Positions 8,534 to 18,251 of a stretch of DNA of 64,000 bases are shown piece after piece. The DNA is taken from assembly GCA_965199725.1 (NCBI GenBank), contig OZ241321.1:124001-188000 (forward strand). Reading direction: 5' to 3'. The translations under genes were made by a program, and so were the position numbers. The stretch's first letter is position 1; each line of letters begins with the position of its first letter. Origin of the DNA: G965199725 sp965199725 (GTDB taxonomy: Bacteria > Pseudomonadota > Gammaproteobacteria > Nitrosococcales > Methylophagaceae). The notes beneath the pieces were generated by a model that ran no database searches, was not told the DNA's origin, and worked only from the letters and a program-made list of their open reading frames with translations.

Positions 8534-9100
8534 ATGAGCATAAAATCAGATAAATGGATTCGCCATATGGCAGGAAAGCATAACATGATTTCACCGTTTG
8601 AGCCTGATCAGGTGCGGGAAAATCAGTGGGGCAAAATCATTTCCTACGGCACATCAAGTTATGGCTATGATGTGCGCTGTTCAACCGAGTTTAAAATATT
8701 TACCAATATTAACTCGGCAGTTGTTGATCCCAAAAATTTCGCCCGCCAAAGTTTTGTTGATATCAATAAAGATGTGTGTGTGATTCCGCCCAATTCATTT
8801 GCGTTAGCATGTACAATAGAATCATTCAAGATTCCTCGTAATGTGTTAACTATTTGTCTGGGCAAATCAACTTACGCACGTTGCGGTATCATTGTGAACG
8901 TTACGCCGTTAGAACCAGAATGGGAGGGACATGTGACGCTGGAATTTTCTAACACAACGCCACTACCGGCAAAAATTTACGCTAATGAAGGGGTTGCCCA
9001 GATGCTTTTTTTTGCGTCAGATGAAGTCTGCGCTGTATCATACGCAGACAGGGCAGGCAAATACCAAGGTCAACATGGCGTCACCTTGCCAAAATCTTAA
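8534..9100 (+). CDS. dcd: dCTP deaminase
   Basis: Dcd deaminates dCTP to dUTP, the main route to dTTP in gammaproteobacteria. The 188-residue protein has the family core: RENQWGKIISYGTSSYGYDVR at the start, the active-site region KSTYARCGIIVNVTPLEPEWEGH with the catalytic glutamate (EWEGHVTLE), and the nucleotide-binding C-terminal segment ADRAGKYQGQHGVTLP. Length matches the E. coli enzyme (193). The trimer is cytosolic. It starts at an ATG in an AT-rich leader with no strong ribosome binding site. The monofunctional form, rather than a dCTP deaminase/dUTPase, is the reading here. Confidence 0.95.
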   Translation: MSIKSDKWIRHMAGKHNMISPFEPDQVRENQWGKIISYGTSSYGYDVRCSTEFKIFTNINSAVVDPKNFARQSFVDINKDVCVIPPNSFALACTIESFKIPRNVLTICLGKSTYARCGIIVNVTPLEPEWEGHVTLEFSNTTPLPAKIYANEGVAQMLFFASDEVCAVSYADRAGKYQGQHGVTLPKS

Positions 9101-9124
9101 TTAATAACGAATTAAAAAATACGC

Positions 9125-9445
9125 ATGTTGAAATTGGTTTTTTTTGTACCAGAAACTCACAAAGAATTAGTAAAGCAGGCGGTGTTTGCTCAAGGTGCAG
9201 GTCAGTATGAAGGCTATGATCACTGCTGCTGGGAAGTGTTGGGTATAGGACAATTCAAACCATTGACTGGTAGCCAGCCTTTTATTGGTGAGCCAGATAA
9301 AACTGAATTAGTTGCCGAATATCGCGTTGAAATGATATGCAGGCGTGCGCATATTAAAGCGGTAGTGAAGGCGCTAATTTCTACCCATCCTTACGAAGAG
9401 CCTGCTTATACGATTGTGCCAATGATAGCCCTGAAAGATTTATAG
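9125..9445 (+). CDS. YqfO/NIF3 insert-domain-like protein
   Basis: This 106-residue stand-alone domain resembles the CutA-like insert of YqfO/NIF3 proteins. Diagnostic stretches are VFFVPETHKELVKQAVFAQGAGQ, YDHCCWEVLGIGQFKPLTGSQPFIG and the closing ALISTHPYEEPAYTIVPM. The fold is a ferredoxin-like trimer in characterised relatives, and no reaction is assigned. It begins 24 bp after dcd and is probably cotranscribed. The family is widespread as a single-domain protein in gammaproteobacteria. Confidence 0.8.
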   Translation: MLKLVFFVPETHKELVKQAVFAQGAGQYEGYDHCCWEVLGIGQFKPLTGSQPFIGEPDKTELVAEYRVEMICRRAHIKAVVKALISTHPYEEPAYTIVPMIALKDL

Positions 9446-9466
9446 TGTAGTGATGGGTTATAAAGC

Positions 9467-9956
9467 ATGAAGCCGAAGCCGCAATTATACGAATACACAT
9501 TGAAAACTGGGGCTGTGGGTGAAATCATTAACATATTATCCAGTTTTAATTACCTACAAGATTTGGATATTCTCAAAAAATTAGATTAAAAAGATTAAAA
9601 ACCAATCGTTGATAATTTTCAAGATTCGCTATATCTTGAGCTAGTGCTATCTTTATCAGATATTAACTGGCAGCAAGAATATTCACCTGATGGCACCAAA
9701 AAGGATTCAGTTGATATTTTTGGTAACCACGATGGCGTTAATATAGCTATAGAACTAGACAAACATAGAGCAGATCAGGTTGCTAAGAATTTTGTATCGC
9801 GTAGCGCGCTTTTTTAGAGCTAACACAATATTGTATGTATCTCTTTGCTATCTTGGAACAAGCAATATAAACCTAAACGAATGAAAAATATTTTGTGCGT
9901 TGCAAGGATTATCAATAAGCTTAGGGAATGCGTATGCAAGTTTTATTGCTGAATGA
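9467..9956 (+). pseudogene. Decayed nuclease-like gene (possible PD-(D/E)XK family)
   Basis: An ATG at 9467 opens a frame that reads 40 codons and meets TAA at 9587. After a second TAA at 9596 the same frame continues as a clearly protein-like stretch (LVLSLSDINWQQEYS, then DSVDIFGNHDGVNIAIELDK and RADQVAKNFVSRSAL). At the T-run near 9810-9815 the reading shifts by +1, giving NTILYVSLCYLGTSNINLNE, a TGA, and a further 26 codons ending in TGA at 9954-9956. The asp/glu/lys pattern around DIFG...IELDK recalls PD-(D/E)XK nucleases, but I cannot name the family. Three in-frame stops plus a frameshift make it non-functional. It sits in the only long gap between dcd and pepN. Confidence 0.7.
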
Positions 9957-10031
9957 TACATATAGCAATTTATTTAAAATGGACATTGTAAACAGCGCGG
10001 CGTCTTTTAACCTTAGGCCTTTAAGCATCTT

Positions 10032-12677
10032 ATGACATCACCACCACAAGAGACTTGCTTAGCTGATTATAAAGTACCAAACTATCTGGTTGATAGTGTA
10101 GTGCTGCATTTTGATCTGTCAGCCAAAAAAACTAAAGTTCGCAGTGTGCTTACCATGCGTAAAAACCCTGACGGATCAGCCGATGCATGTGTGCTTGATG
10201 GTGAACAGCTTGAATTGGTGTCCATTAGCATCAATAATCGACCACTATCAGATAGTGACTACCAGATTAAATCTAAATCATTAATATTATCATTAGTACC
10301 AGAGTCATTTGAACTAGCTATTGAAACTATTATTTATCCTGATCAGAATACTGCATTAGAAGGGCTGTATCGCTCTGGCAATTTATTATGCACCCAGTGC
10401 GAAGCAGAGGGGTTCAGGCGCATTACCTATTACCCTGACAGACCTGATGTGATGGCGGTATTTACTGTGTCGATTGTAGCAGACAAAAAAACATGGCCAA
10501 CACTACTGTCCAACGGCAACCTAGAGGCACAGGGAGATCTTGATAATGGCGAGCATTGGGTTCGCTGGCACGATCCATATCCCAAACCAAGCTATTTATT
10601 TGCCTTGGTAGCTGGTTCGCTTTACTGTCGACATTCTACATTTACTACACATTCAAATCGTGATGTCACGCTGGCAATTTATGTTGATCAGGAGCATAGC
10701 CATAAATGTGATCACGCGATGATATCACTAAAGCAGGCAATGCAATGGGATGAAAATACCTACGGTCGTGAATATGATCTGGATATCTTTATGATCGTTG
10801 CTGTTAATGATTTTAATATGGGCGCAATGGAAAACAAGGGGCTTAACATATTCAATGCTGCTTGTATTCTGACCAGCCCTGACACATCCACAGATAGCGA
10901 TTATTACACTGTTCAAAGTGTTGTTGGTCATGAATATTTCCATAACTGGTCGGGTAACAGAGTTACATGCCGAGACTGGTTTCAGTTAAGCTTAAAAGAA
11001 GGCCTTACTGTCATGCGTGAACAACAGTTTAGCGCTGATATGAATTCAGCCTCTGTACAGCGAATTGATGATGTAAACTGCTTGCGTACAGTACAGTTTG
11101 CTGAAGATGCAAGCCCAATGTCTCATCCAGTGAGGCCTACATCATTTATTGAGATTAGCAATTTTTATACGGCGACTATTTATGAAAAAGGCGCTGAAAT
11201 TGTTCGTATGCTTAAAACAATTACCGGTGATGATGGTTTCAGGCGTGGCACTGATTTATATTTTGAGCGCTATGACGGTCAGGCAGTGACTACTGATGAT
11301 TTTGTGAGCGCAATGGAAGAGGCTAATGCAATTGATTTGAGTCAATTTAAATATTGGTACTCACAGGCAGGCACACCAGAATTACATATTGACGGTCAGT
11401 ATAGTGCTACTGATAAAACGTATACATTGCATATCCGTCAGCACTGTGCACCAACCCCTGACCAGGCTGAGAAAAAACCATTCCATATTCCACTTGCTGT
11501 CGGACTTTTGGATGAGCATGCTCGCAGCCTGCCCCTTAAGCTTAAAGGGGAAGCTGGCATCAATAAAACAGAAACACAAGTATTATCAATAGTTAATTAT
11601 GAGCATAGTTTTATCTTTACCAACATTCAGTCAGTGCCGTATGTATCATTACTGCGGGAGTTTTCGGCACCAGTCAATGTACGTTTTAACTATTCAAATG
11701 ATGAACTTAGCTTTTTAATGGTAGCTGATAAGGATGGTTTTAATCGCTGGAATGCTGGACAAACCCTACTAGTTAGAATACTTATCGCGTTGGCAGGTGC
11801 GATTCACCACAAAAAAACCATTACCTTGCCAACTAATGTGGCTCCCCAGTTCAATGAACTATTAGCAAATGCTGATAGTGATCCTGCTCTGATAGCTAGA
11901 ATGTTGGTTCTGCCCGATGAAAATTATTTAGCGCAACAACAAAAACCTGCTGATGTTGATGCAATTCATCTTGCCAGCAAGTACTTAAAATCAACATTGG
12001 GGCATGCCTTAAAAGAGCAGTTTACCAAGCTCTATCAACAATGTAGCAATCAAGAGGCTTATAAGTTTACTGCTGAAGATGCAGCAAAGCGCAGTTTGAA
12101 AAACACCTGTTTAGACTACTTAATGGCAACAGATGATCCATTACAGATCCAGCGTTGTTTGCGGCAGATGAAGCAGGCAGATAATATGACTGACATCTTA
12201 GCAGGATTGAAACTTTTGGCAAATCAACAAGGGCCTGAACGGGAACATGCCTTACGTGCGTTTTATCAAAAGTGGCAGCACGATCGCCAAGTTGTTGATA
12301 AATGGTTAGCCGTACAATCATTATCAACATCTCCTGATACCTTAATTCGTGTTAAAAGCTTGATGAAACATCCTTCATTTAACATTAAAAATCCCAATAA
12401 TGTACGGGCACTGATAGGTAATTTTTGTCGCAATAATCCGCTTAATTTTCATGCTAAAGATGGCTCGGGCTATCAGTTTTTATCTGAGCAAGCGGTTATA
12501 CTAGATAAAATTAACCCACAAATAGCGACAAGAATGCTGACGGCATTCGGTGCATGGCAACAATATGATACTGACAGGCAGGTGTTGATGAAACAAGCGT
12601 TGTCATCTATCTCTAAACACAGCAATCTATCTGCTGATGCTTATGAAGTTGTGCACAAATATCTGGCAGAGGCATAA
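10032..12677 (+). CDS. pepN: Aminopeptidase N (M1 family zinc metallopeptidase)
   Basis: PepN trims N-terminal residues from peptides in the cytosol. The 881 residues follow the M1 layout: an N-terminal beta domain, the exopeptidase motif GAMEN (about residue 264), the zinc site HEYFH with the downstream Glu (HExxH at about residue 300, then LKEGLT), and a long helical C-terminal domain. Length is close to E. coli PepN (870). No signal peptide is seen. It lies alone, with the decayed nuclease-like gene upstream and a convergent EAL gene 17 bp downstream. Confidence 0.96.
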   Translation: MTSPPQETCLADYKVPNYLVDSVVLHFDLSAKKTKVRSVLTMRKNPDGSADACVLDGEQLELVSISINNRPLSDSDYQIKSKSLILSLVPESFELAIETIIYPDQNTALEGLYRSGNLLCTQCEAEGFRRITYYPDRPDVMAVFTVSIVADKKTWPTLLSNGNLEAQGDLDNGEHWVRWHDPYPKPSYLFALVAGSLYCRHSTFTTHSNRDVTLAIYVDQEHSHKCDHAMISLKQAMQWDENTYGREYDLDIFMIVAVNDFNMGAMENKGLNIFNAACILTSPDTSTDSDYYTVQSVVGHEYFHNWSGNRVTCRDWFQLSLKEGLTVMREQQFSADMNSASVQRIDDVNCLRTVQFAEDASPMSHPVRPTSFIEISNFYTATIYEKGAEIVRMLKTITGDDGFRRGTDLYFERYDGQAVTTDDFVSAMEEANAIDLSQFKYWYSQAGTPELHIDGQYSATDKTYTLHIRQHCAPTPDQAEKKPFHIPLAVGLLDEHARSLPLKLKGEAGINKTETQVLSIVNYEHSFIFTNIQSVPYVSLLREFSAPVNVRFNYSNDELSFLMVADKDGFNRWNAGQTLLVRILIALAGAIHHKKTITLPTNVAPQFNELLANADSDPALIARMLVLPDENYLAQQQKPADVDAIHLASKYLKSTLGHALKEQFTKLYQQCSNQEAYKFTAEDAAKRSLKNTCLDYLMATDDPLQIQRCLRQMKQADNMTDILAGLKLLANQQGPEREHALRAFYQKWQHDRQVVDKWLAVQSLSTSPDTLIRVKSLMKHPSFNIKNPNNVRALIGNFCRNNPLNFHAKDGSGYQFLSEQAVILDKINPQIATRMLTAFGAWQQYDTDRQVLMKQALSSISKHSNLSADAYEVVHKYLAEA

Positions 12678-12694
12678 TTATGAAAGCAAGCAAA

Positions 12695-13474
12695 CTATTT
12701 ATATTTTGATAAGCCATTGATTAATCTGGGTTCTGGCTTGCCAATATAGTAGCCTTGCGCATAATCAATGCCAAAAGTGTGCAGCAGGTTAAGTGTTTGC
12801 TGTTTTTCTACAAATTCAGCAACCGTTTTTTTGCCCATGCCTCTGGCAACATCAACCAGTGCTTTAACAAAAAGCCTATCATCATTACTATCAGCTAAAT
12901 CAGTAATGAAACAACCATCAATTTTAACCATATCAACAGGAAGTTCACGCAAGTACTTAAATGATGAAAACCCTGATCCAAAGTCATCCAGAGAAAAGCG
13001 GCACCCTAATTCATTGAGGCCAGTAATCAATAATTTCGCCTGTGCAGCATCAGCAATAGCAGCAGTTTCGGTTAATTCAAAAATTAACCGTTTTGGGTCA
13101 GCCTGACTCTTGGTAATATAGTCCTTGATTAACGGTAATAATAACGGATCGTCAATAACATGACCTGACAGGTTAATAGATAATACGATGTTACTGTTTC
13201 TTTTATCAAGTGTTGCCTGTTTTGCAATGCCTTGCTGAAGGACATAACGATCAATTGCATTAATCAGACCAGTATCTTCTGCTGTTTTAATAAAGGTGCT
13301 AGGTGAGTGGATAGTGCCATCTTCATCCTGCATACGCAGCAACAACTCATAATGAACAGTGTGATGATTTGATATTTCTATAATCGGTTGATAATGAAAA
13401 ATAAACCACTGATTTTCCAGCGCATGTTCTATCTTTTGTTGCCAAAATATCAGCTTTTCAGATTTAGTGCACAT
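12695..13474 (-). CDS. EAL-domain cyclic-di-GMP phosphodiesterase
   Basis: This protein is essentially one EAL domain, which hydrolyses c-di-GMP to pGpG. Catalytic landmarks are intact: YELLLR in place of the classic EAL, LSINLSG, FELTETA, SLDDFGSGFSSFKYLRELP, VKIDG, AEFVE and AQGYYIGKP. From the ATG at 13474 it has 259 residues. The frame is open upstream to 13660, but the extra 62 residues show no domain and overlap the neighbouring RDD gene. The first residues (SEKLIFWQQKIEHALEN) look like the linker that normally joins GGDEF to EAL, so a lost N-terminal GGDEF half is possible. Loss of pili and biofilm control could be its output, which is inference. Confidence 0.85.
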   Translation of the reverse strand: MCTKSEKLIFWQQKIEHALENQWFIFHYQPIIEISNHHTVHYELLLRMQDEDGTIHSPSTFIKTAEDTGLINAIDRYVLQQGIAKQATLDKRNSNIVLSINLSGHVIDDPLLLPLIKDYITKSQADPKRLIFELTETAAIADAAQAKLLITGLNELGCRFSLDDFGSGFSSFKYLRELPVDMVKIDGCFITDLADSNDDRLFVKALVDVARGMGKKTVAEFVEKQQTLNLLHTFGIDYAQGYYIGKPEPRLINGLSKYK

Positions 13475-13611
13475 ATTATTGATAAGCGGAGGCTTAATGC
13501 TGACTGAGCGCGCTATTGATTGTGTGCATGTTTTAATGTCCAATTTAGTGGCTGGCAATCTTATAGCTATTATACATGGCAAACCTGAATACAGGGTAAC
13601 TAAAAATGAAG

Positions 13612-14037
13612 TTATTTTTTCGTGTAATAAAGTTGCGTGCTGGACAATATATCTGGCCAACTTTTTTTCCGTTTACTCAAATACTGCCACCAGAAACCTA
13701 AACCCAGAGGCAAGCACGACATAATGGCGACAACAAAGCGGATAAAGGCCTGCTGCCAAGTAATTTTTTTGTTATTATCGCTGATAAGTTGGACACGCCA
13801 TGCACGCATGCCTAATGTTTGTCCACCGTTGATCCAGAACCAGCCATAAAATGAGAAACTGACAGCAAGTAAAAACAAGAGAAAAAGAGGATTATTATGG
13901 CTAATAGCTTTACCACCATTCAGTGCAACAGCGACAAAAGCAGTAAGCATCAACACTGATAACAATAAGATGACATCATAAAATATGATCGCAAGATAGC
14001 GAGACAGATCAGGTTTGCAATTAGGATGTTGGCGCAC
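13612..14037 (-). CDS. RDD family membrane protein
   Basis: This 141-residue protein has the RDD domain: three hydrophobic segments (about 15-38, 48-70, 100-120) and the family signature GQTLGMRAWRVQLIS with the conserved Arg and Asp positions. The function of most RDD proteins is unknown; some have been linked to ion exchange. It is divergent from purL, with 80 bp between the starts, and lies upstream of the EAL gene on the same strand. Confidence 0.85.
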   Translation of the reverse strand: MRQHPNCKPDLSRYLAIIFYDVILLLSVLMLTAFVAVALNGGKAISHNNPLFLLFLLAVSFSFYGWFWINGGQTLGMRAWRVQLISDNNKKITWQQAFIRFVVAIMSCLPLGLGFWWQYLSKRKKSWPDILSSTQLYYTKK

Positions 14038-14068
14038 TATTGATAGTTGAAAAGTCGTAAATTAATTA

Positions 14069-14083
14069 ATGATAAAGTATCAT
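14069..14083. promoter_or_regulatory. Small dyad between the RDD gene and purL
   Basis: A perfect 6-bp inverted repeat with 3-nt spacer (ATGATAAAGTATCAT) sits midway between the divergent RDD and purL starts. It does not match the PurR operator (ACGCAAACGTTTGCGT). In AT-rich sequence a dyad this short can arise by chance. Confidence 0.25.
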
Positions 14084-14117
14084 ATATTTTCTATTTGTGT
14101 AGGTTTTGGGTCACTTA

Positions 14118-17100
14118 ATGTTACAATTTGTTGGTCAGCCAGCGCATTCTACATTTAAACTAAACAAGCTGCTAACTGCATTAAAAAATTGCAGCGCCGC
14201 CATTACTGACTTACATAGTCAATATCGTTACTTTATTGAGCTTACGGATGCTGATAAGCTCAGCTCAAAAGAGCAGAATGTTATAGAATCTTTGCTGGAA
14301 GGCAGTCTGATAACAGACAACATTTGTCACAATGGCATCTTTTTTTTAGTTGTGCCTCGTTTAAGTACAATTTCGCCATGGTCAAGTAAGGCAACAGATA
14401 TTGCGCATAATAGTGGAGTAGCTGAGTTATTACGTATTGAGCGCGGTATTGCTTTTTTTGTGACAACAGATGCAAGCCTTAATATAGCGCAAAAAAAACA
14501 TATCACGAATCTGTTACATGATCGCATGACTGAAACGATATTTGAGTCAGAAACATACATTAATCATTTATTTGTTCATGGCAAGCCACGACCATTAGTA
14601 TCAGTCGATATATTAACTGATGGGCGCGCTGCACTTAAAAAGGCTAACGAAAAGAGGGGGTTGGCATTAGTTGATGGTGAAATTGACTATCTGGTTGCTA
14701 ATTTTACTGCGCTCAATCGCAATCCCAACGATATTGAATTGATGATGTTTGCCCAGGTAAACTCTGAGCATTGCCGTCATAAACTGTTTAACGCTGACTG
14801 GATTATTGATGGCAATAAACGATCGCGTACCTTGTTTAACATGATTCGCCATACGCATGCCGAGCATCCACAAGGCGTGATAACCGCATACAGTGACAAT
14901 TCAACGGTTATTCAGGGTACAGACAGTCAGCGTTTTCACATTGATATGGCCAATAACCGCTATCATTATCACCAGGAACACCAGCATATTCTGTTGAAAG
15001 TTGAAACACATAACCATCCCACAGCAATTGCCCCATTTCCTGGTGCAGCAACAGGTGTTGGTGGTGAAATCCGTGATGAGGGTGCTACTGGCAGAGGATC
15101 TAGGCCTAAAGCTGGTTTAACTGGTTTTTCAGTATCTAATTTGAACATTCCTGAGTTTAGACAGCCGTGGGAGATAGATTATGGTAAGCCAGATCGAATT
15201 GCATCAGCGCTAGATATTATGCTTGATGGCCCGTTAGGTAGTGCTGCTTTTAATAATGAATTTGGTCGACCAAATTTATGTGGTTATTTCAGAACTTATG
15301 AAGTGTCCATGGCAACTAAGCATGGTATTAAGGTACATGGCTACCATAAACCTATTATGCTGGCCGGGGGCATGGGCACTATAAGGCCACAGCATGTCAG
15401 CAAAAATAAACTAGCACCTGGTGTGCAGCTAGTTATACTCGGTGGTCCTGCCATGTTGATTGGTCTTGGTGGTGGAGCAGCGTCATCGCTGGCATCAGGC
15501 AAAAGTGATGAATCGCTGGATTTTGCTTCAGTACAGCGCGGCAATCCTGAAATGCAGCGTCGTTGTCAGGAGGTGATTGACCGCTGTATAGCGATGGGTG
15601 ACGCAAACCCGATTATGTCAATTCACGATGTTGGTGCAGGCGGCTTATCTAATGCCTTTCCCGAATTGATTCATGATAGTGATCGTGGTGGTCATTTTTA
15701 TCTTACGCAAATACCCAGTGACGAATCCAGCATGTCGCCAATGGAAATTTGGTGTAATGAATCTCAGGAACGTTATGTGCTTGGTATCCAGCCTAGTGAT
15801 ATTAACCGCTTTCAGATCATCTGTGAGCGTGAACGTTGCCCATGGGCAATAGTAGGTGAGGTTACAAAAAAGCAACGGCTATTAATCCGTAATGTTGATA
15901 ACAGCAACAGTCCAGTTGATATACAAATGTCATTACTATTTCGCAAGCCGCCTAAAATGCTACGTAAGGTTAATCATCATAATCATCTGAAAAATACTAA
16001 TAATCTTAGCTTAACTGGTATTGTTGCAAAACATGCGCTGGAGCGTGTATTGAAACTGCCTGCTGTAGCAAGCAAAAGTTTTTTAATTACCATTAGTGAT
16101 CGCAGTGTGACTGGTTTGGTTACTCGCGATCAAATGGTGGGACCATGGCAAGTGCCTGTAGCAGACTGTGCAGTAACTTTAGCCAGTTATTGCGGTATTG
16201 CTGGTGAAGCAATGGCAATAGGCGAACGAGCGCCGTTAGCTTTAATTAATGCACCAGCATCTGGTCGTATGGCAGTGGCTGAGGCAATTACTAATATTGC
16301 TGCGGCACCCGTTGCCTGCCTAAATGATATTAAATTATCAGCCAACTGGATGGCGGATTGCGGCGATGACGGTAATGATGCTGTTTTATACGATACTGTT
16401 GAAGCAATCAGTATGACACTATGCCCGCAATTAGGAATTGCCATTCCTGTTGGCAAAGATTCACTGTCAATGAAAACCCGATGGCATGATAATGGCGTTG
16501 ATAAATTAGTCACAGCGCCGCTATCGCTTATTATAACGGCATTTGCGCCGATAAAAGATGTAACCAAAACTTACACTCCTCAATTACGTACTGATCTTGG
16601 CGATACCGATTTAATCTATATTGATCTGGGTAATAGCCACAACCGCCTAGGGGCATCGGCGCTAGCGCAAGTTTATAGTCAGATGGGTGGTGATGTGCCT
16701 GATGTAGACGATCCAGCATTACTTAAACATTTTTTTACCGCTATCCACAACTTAAGACAAGCTGGCTTATTATTAGCCTACCATGATCGTAGTGATGGCG
16801 GCTTGATAGTTACTCTGTGCGAAATGGCTTTTGCTGGTCATTGTGGTTTGGATATAAGTCTAAACAAGCTGGGCGATGAATTGCCATTATTATTTAATGA
16901 AGAATTAGGTGCAGTGATTCAGGTGCGTCGTGCTGATGTGGCTACTACACTTTCATTGTTAAAGGTACACCATTTAGCTGAATATAGTCATATTATTGGC
17001 GGCGTGCGAGACGATGGGCGCATCATGGTTAATATTGATGGTAAAAAAGTGCTTGATATGCCTCGCATTACATTACAAAGGTTGTGGACAGAAACTAGTT

Positions 17101-18008
17101 ATCGTATGCAGGCATTGCGTGATAATGCTGATTGTGCGGTGCAAGAGTTTGATACTCTGCTGGATGAGCAGGACGCTGGTTTGTATGCCGCCCTGACGTA
17201 TGATATTAATGATCCCATTGTAGCTCCTTTTATCGCTAGCGGTGTACGCCCTAAAATAGCTATTTTAAGAGAGCAGGGTACCAATGGGCAGATTGAAATG
17301 GCAGCAGCATTTGACCGTGCAGGGTTTACTGCTGTTGATGTTCACATGAGCGATATTATAAGTGGTCGGGGTTTTCTTACAAATTTTAAAGGCTTAGTCG
17401 CTTGTGGTGGTTTTTCTTATGGTGATGTGCTGGGCGCTGGGCGTGGCTGGGCAAGTACGATTTTATATAATGAGCGAGCAAAAACGCAGTTTATTGATTT
17501 TTTTGCCCGTGAAGATACCTTTACCCTAGGTGTATGTAATGGCTGCCAGATGCTGTCACAATTACAAACACTGATTCCGGGCAGTAATGATTGGCCGCAA
17601 TTTAAATCAAATACATCAGCACAATTTGAGGCACGCCTTTCCTTAGTTACAGTAACTGAATCACCTTCTATTTTGCTAACAGGCATGGCGGGATCAGTCA
17701 TGCCGATTGCTGTTGCTCACGGCGAAGGACGTGTTGATTTTGGTAAAACAGGCGTTATCACTGCCGCTCAAGTTGCCATGTATTATGTCGATCACAAGGG
17801 GCAGGCGACTGAACGATATCCATTTAACCCAAATGGATCGGTGCAAGGGATAACTGGTCTAACAACAACTGACGGTCGGGTAACCATCATGATGCCTCAT
17901 CCGGAACGTTCCATTCGCACGCTGCAATATTCTTGGCATCCTGATGATTGGCGCGAAGAGGGCCCTTGGCTGCGTTTATTTCATAATGCCAGACAGTGGG
18001 TAGGGTGA
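14118..18008 (+). CDS. purL: Phosphoribosylformylglycinamidine synthase (FGAM synthase)
   Basis: PurL converts FGAR, glutamine and ATP to FGAM in purine synthesis. This is the large single-chain form of about 1296 residues (E. coli 1295). It has an N-terminal PurS-like domain, two AIRS-type ATPase halves (KVETHNHPTAIAPFPGAATGVGGEIRD broken into its parts: ETHNHPTAI and PGAATGVGGEIRDEG; later KDSLSMKTRW) and a C-terminal class I glutaminase with nucleophile Cys at about residue 1140 (GVCNGCQML) and the His-Glu pair in MMPHPERS. I start at the ATG at 14118; an in-frame TTG at 14106 is less likely. It is transcribed alone. Confidence 0.96.
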   Translation: MLQFVGQPAHSTFKLNKLLTALKNCSAAITDLHSQYRYFIELTDADKLSSKEQNVIESLLEGSLITDNICHNGIFFLVVPRLSTISPWSSKATDIAHNSGVAELLRIERGIAFFVTTDASLNIAQKKHITNLLHDRMTETIFESETYINHLFVHGKPRPLVSVDILTDGRAALKKANEKRGLALVDGEIDYLVANFTALNRNPNDIELMMFAQVNSEHCRHKLFNADWIIDGNKRSRTLFNMIRHTHAEHPQGVITAYSDNSTVIQGTDSQRFHIDMANNRYHYHQEHQHILLKVETHNHPTAIAPFPGAATGVGGEIRDEGATGRGSRPKAGLTGFSVSNLNIPEFRQPWEIDYGKPDRIASALDIMLDGPLGSAAFNNEFGRPNLCGYFRTYEVSMATKHGIKVHGYHKPIMLAGGMGTIRPQHVSKNKLAPGVQLVILGGPAMLIGLGGGAASSLASGKSDESLDFASVQRGNPEMQRRCQEVIDRCIAMGDANPIMSIHDVGAGGLSNAFPELIHDSDRGGHFYLTQIPSDESSMSPMEIWCNESQERYVLGIQPSDINRFQIICERERCPWAIVGEVTKKQRLLIRNVDNSNSPVDIQMSLLFRKPPKMLRKVNHHNHLKNTNNLSLTGIVAKHALERVLKLPAVASKSFLITISDRSVTGLVTRDQMVGPWQVPVADCAVTLASYCGIAGEAMAIGERAPLALINAPASGRMAVAEAITNIAAAPVACLNDIKLSANWMADCGDDGNDAVLYDTVEAISMTLCPQLGIAIPVGKDSLSMKTRWHDNGVDKLVTAPLSLIITAFAPIKDVTKTYTPQLRTDLGDTDLIYIDLGNSHNRLGASALAQVYSQMGGDVPDVDDPALLKHFFTAIHNLRQAGLLLAYHDRSDGGLIVTLCEMAFAGHCGLDISLNKLGDELPLLFNEELGAVIQVRRADVATTLSLLKVHHLAEYSHIIGGVRDDGRIMVNIDGKKVLDMPRITLQRLWTETSYRMQALRDNADCAVQEFDTLLDEQDAGLYAALTYDINDPIVAPFIASGVRPKIAILREQGTNGQIEMAAAFDRAGFTAVDVHMSDIISGRGFLTNFKGLVACGGFSYGDVLGAGRGWASTILYNERAKTQFIDFFAREDTFTLGVCNGCQMLSQLQTLIPGSNDWPQFKSNTSAQFEARLSLVTVTESPSILLTGMAGSVMPIAVAHGEGRVDFGKTGVITAAQVAMYYVDHKGQATERYPFNPNGSVQGITGLTTTDGRVTIMMPHPERSIRTLQYSWHPDDWREEGPWLRLFHNARQWVG

Positions 18009-18049
18009 TATTGGCTTTATTCATTTCAGCTTTTTGTTGTTGTGATTAA

Positions 18050-18152
18050 ATGCTAGCCCTGAAAGATTCTTAAATCCAGCCAATATTTTGCCAGTGCTTA
18101 TGCTATCAAGGATGAACCCCATTATAAAACCATGGTTGGCCTGTTATCGTAG
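18050..18152 (+). pseudogene. Possible short coding remnant between purL and glyA
   Basis: In the 240-bp gap an ATG at 18050 gives MLALKDS then TAA. A neighbouring frame reads SQYFASAYAIKDEPHYK and TMVGLLS to a TAG at 18150-18152. The two pieces could be joined by one frameshift into a protein-like tail. It is too short to identify and may be chance. Confidence 0.2.
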
Positions 18153-18251
18153 AACATTAAATACCAGTTAATAAATAGTGTACCTATAGCAGCATATAAC
18201 TTAACTAGTATAGAATAATAAGCTATATTGCCAATACAAGCGAGGATAACC

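Noticed and set aside
13474..13660. Degenerate GGDEF remnant in the open frame upstream of the EAL gene
   Set aside because: No GGDEF-like signature could be matched; the resemblance of SVSI to GGDEF ends is too weak.
18050..18152. Identifiable pseudogene between purL and glyA
   Set aside because: Only about 28 codons are protein-like, with no recognisable family, so it is listed only as a low-confidence remnant.
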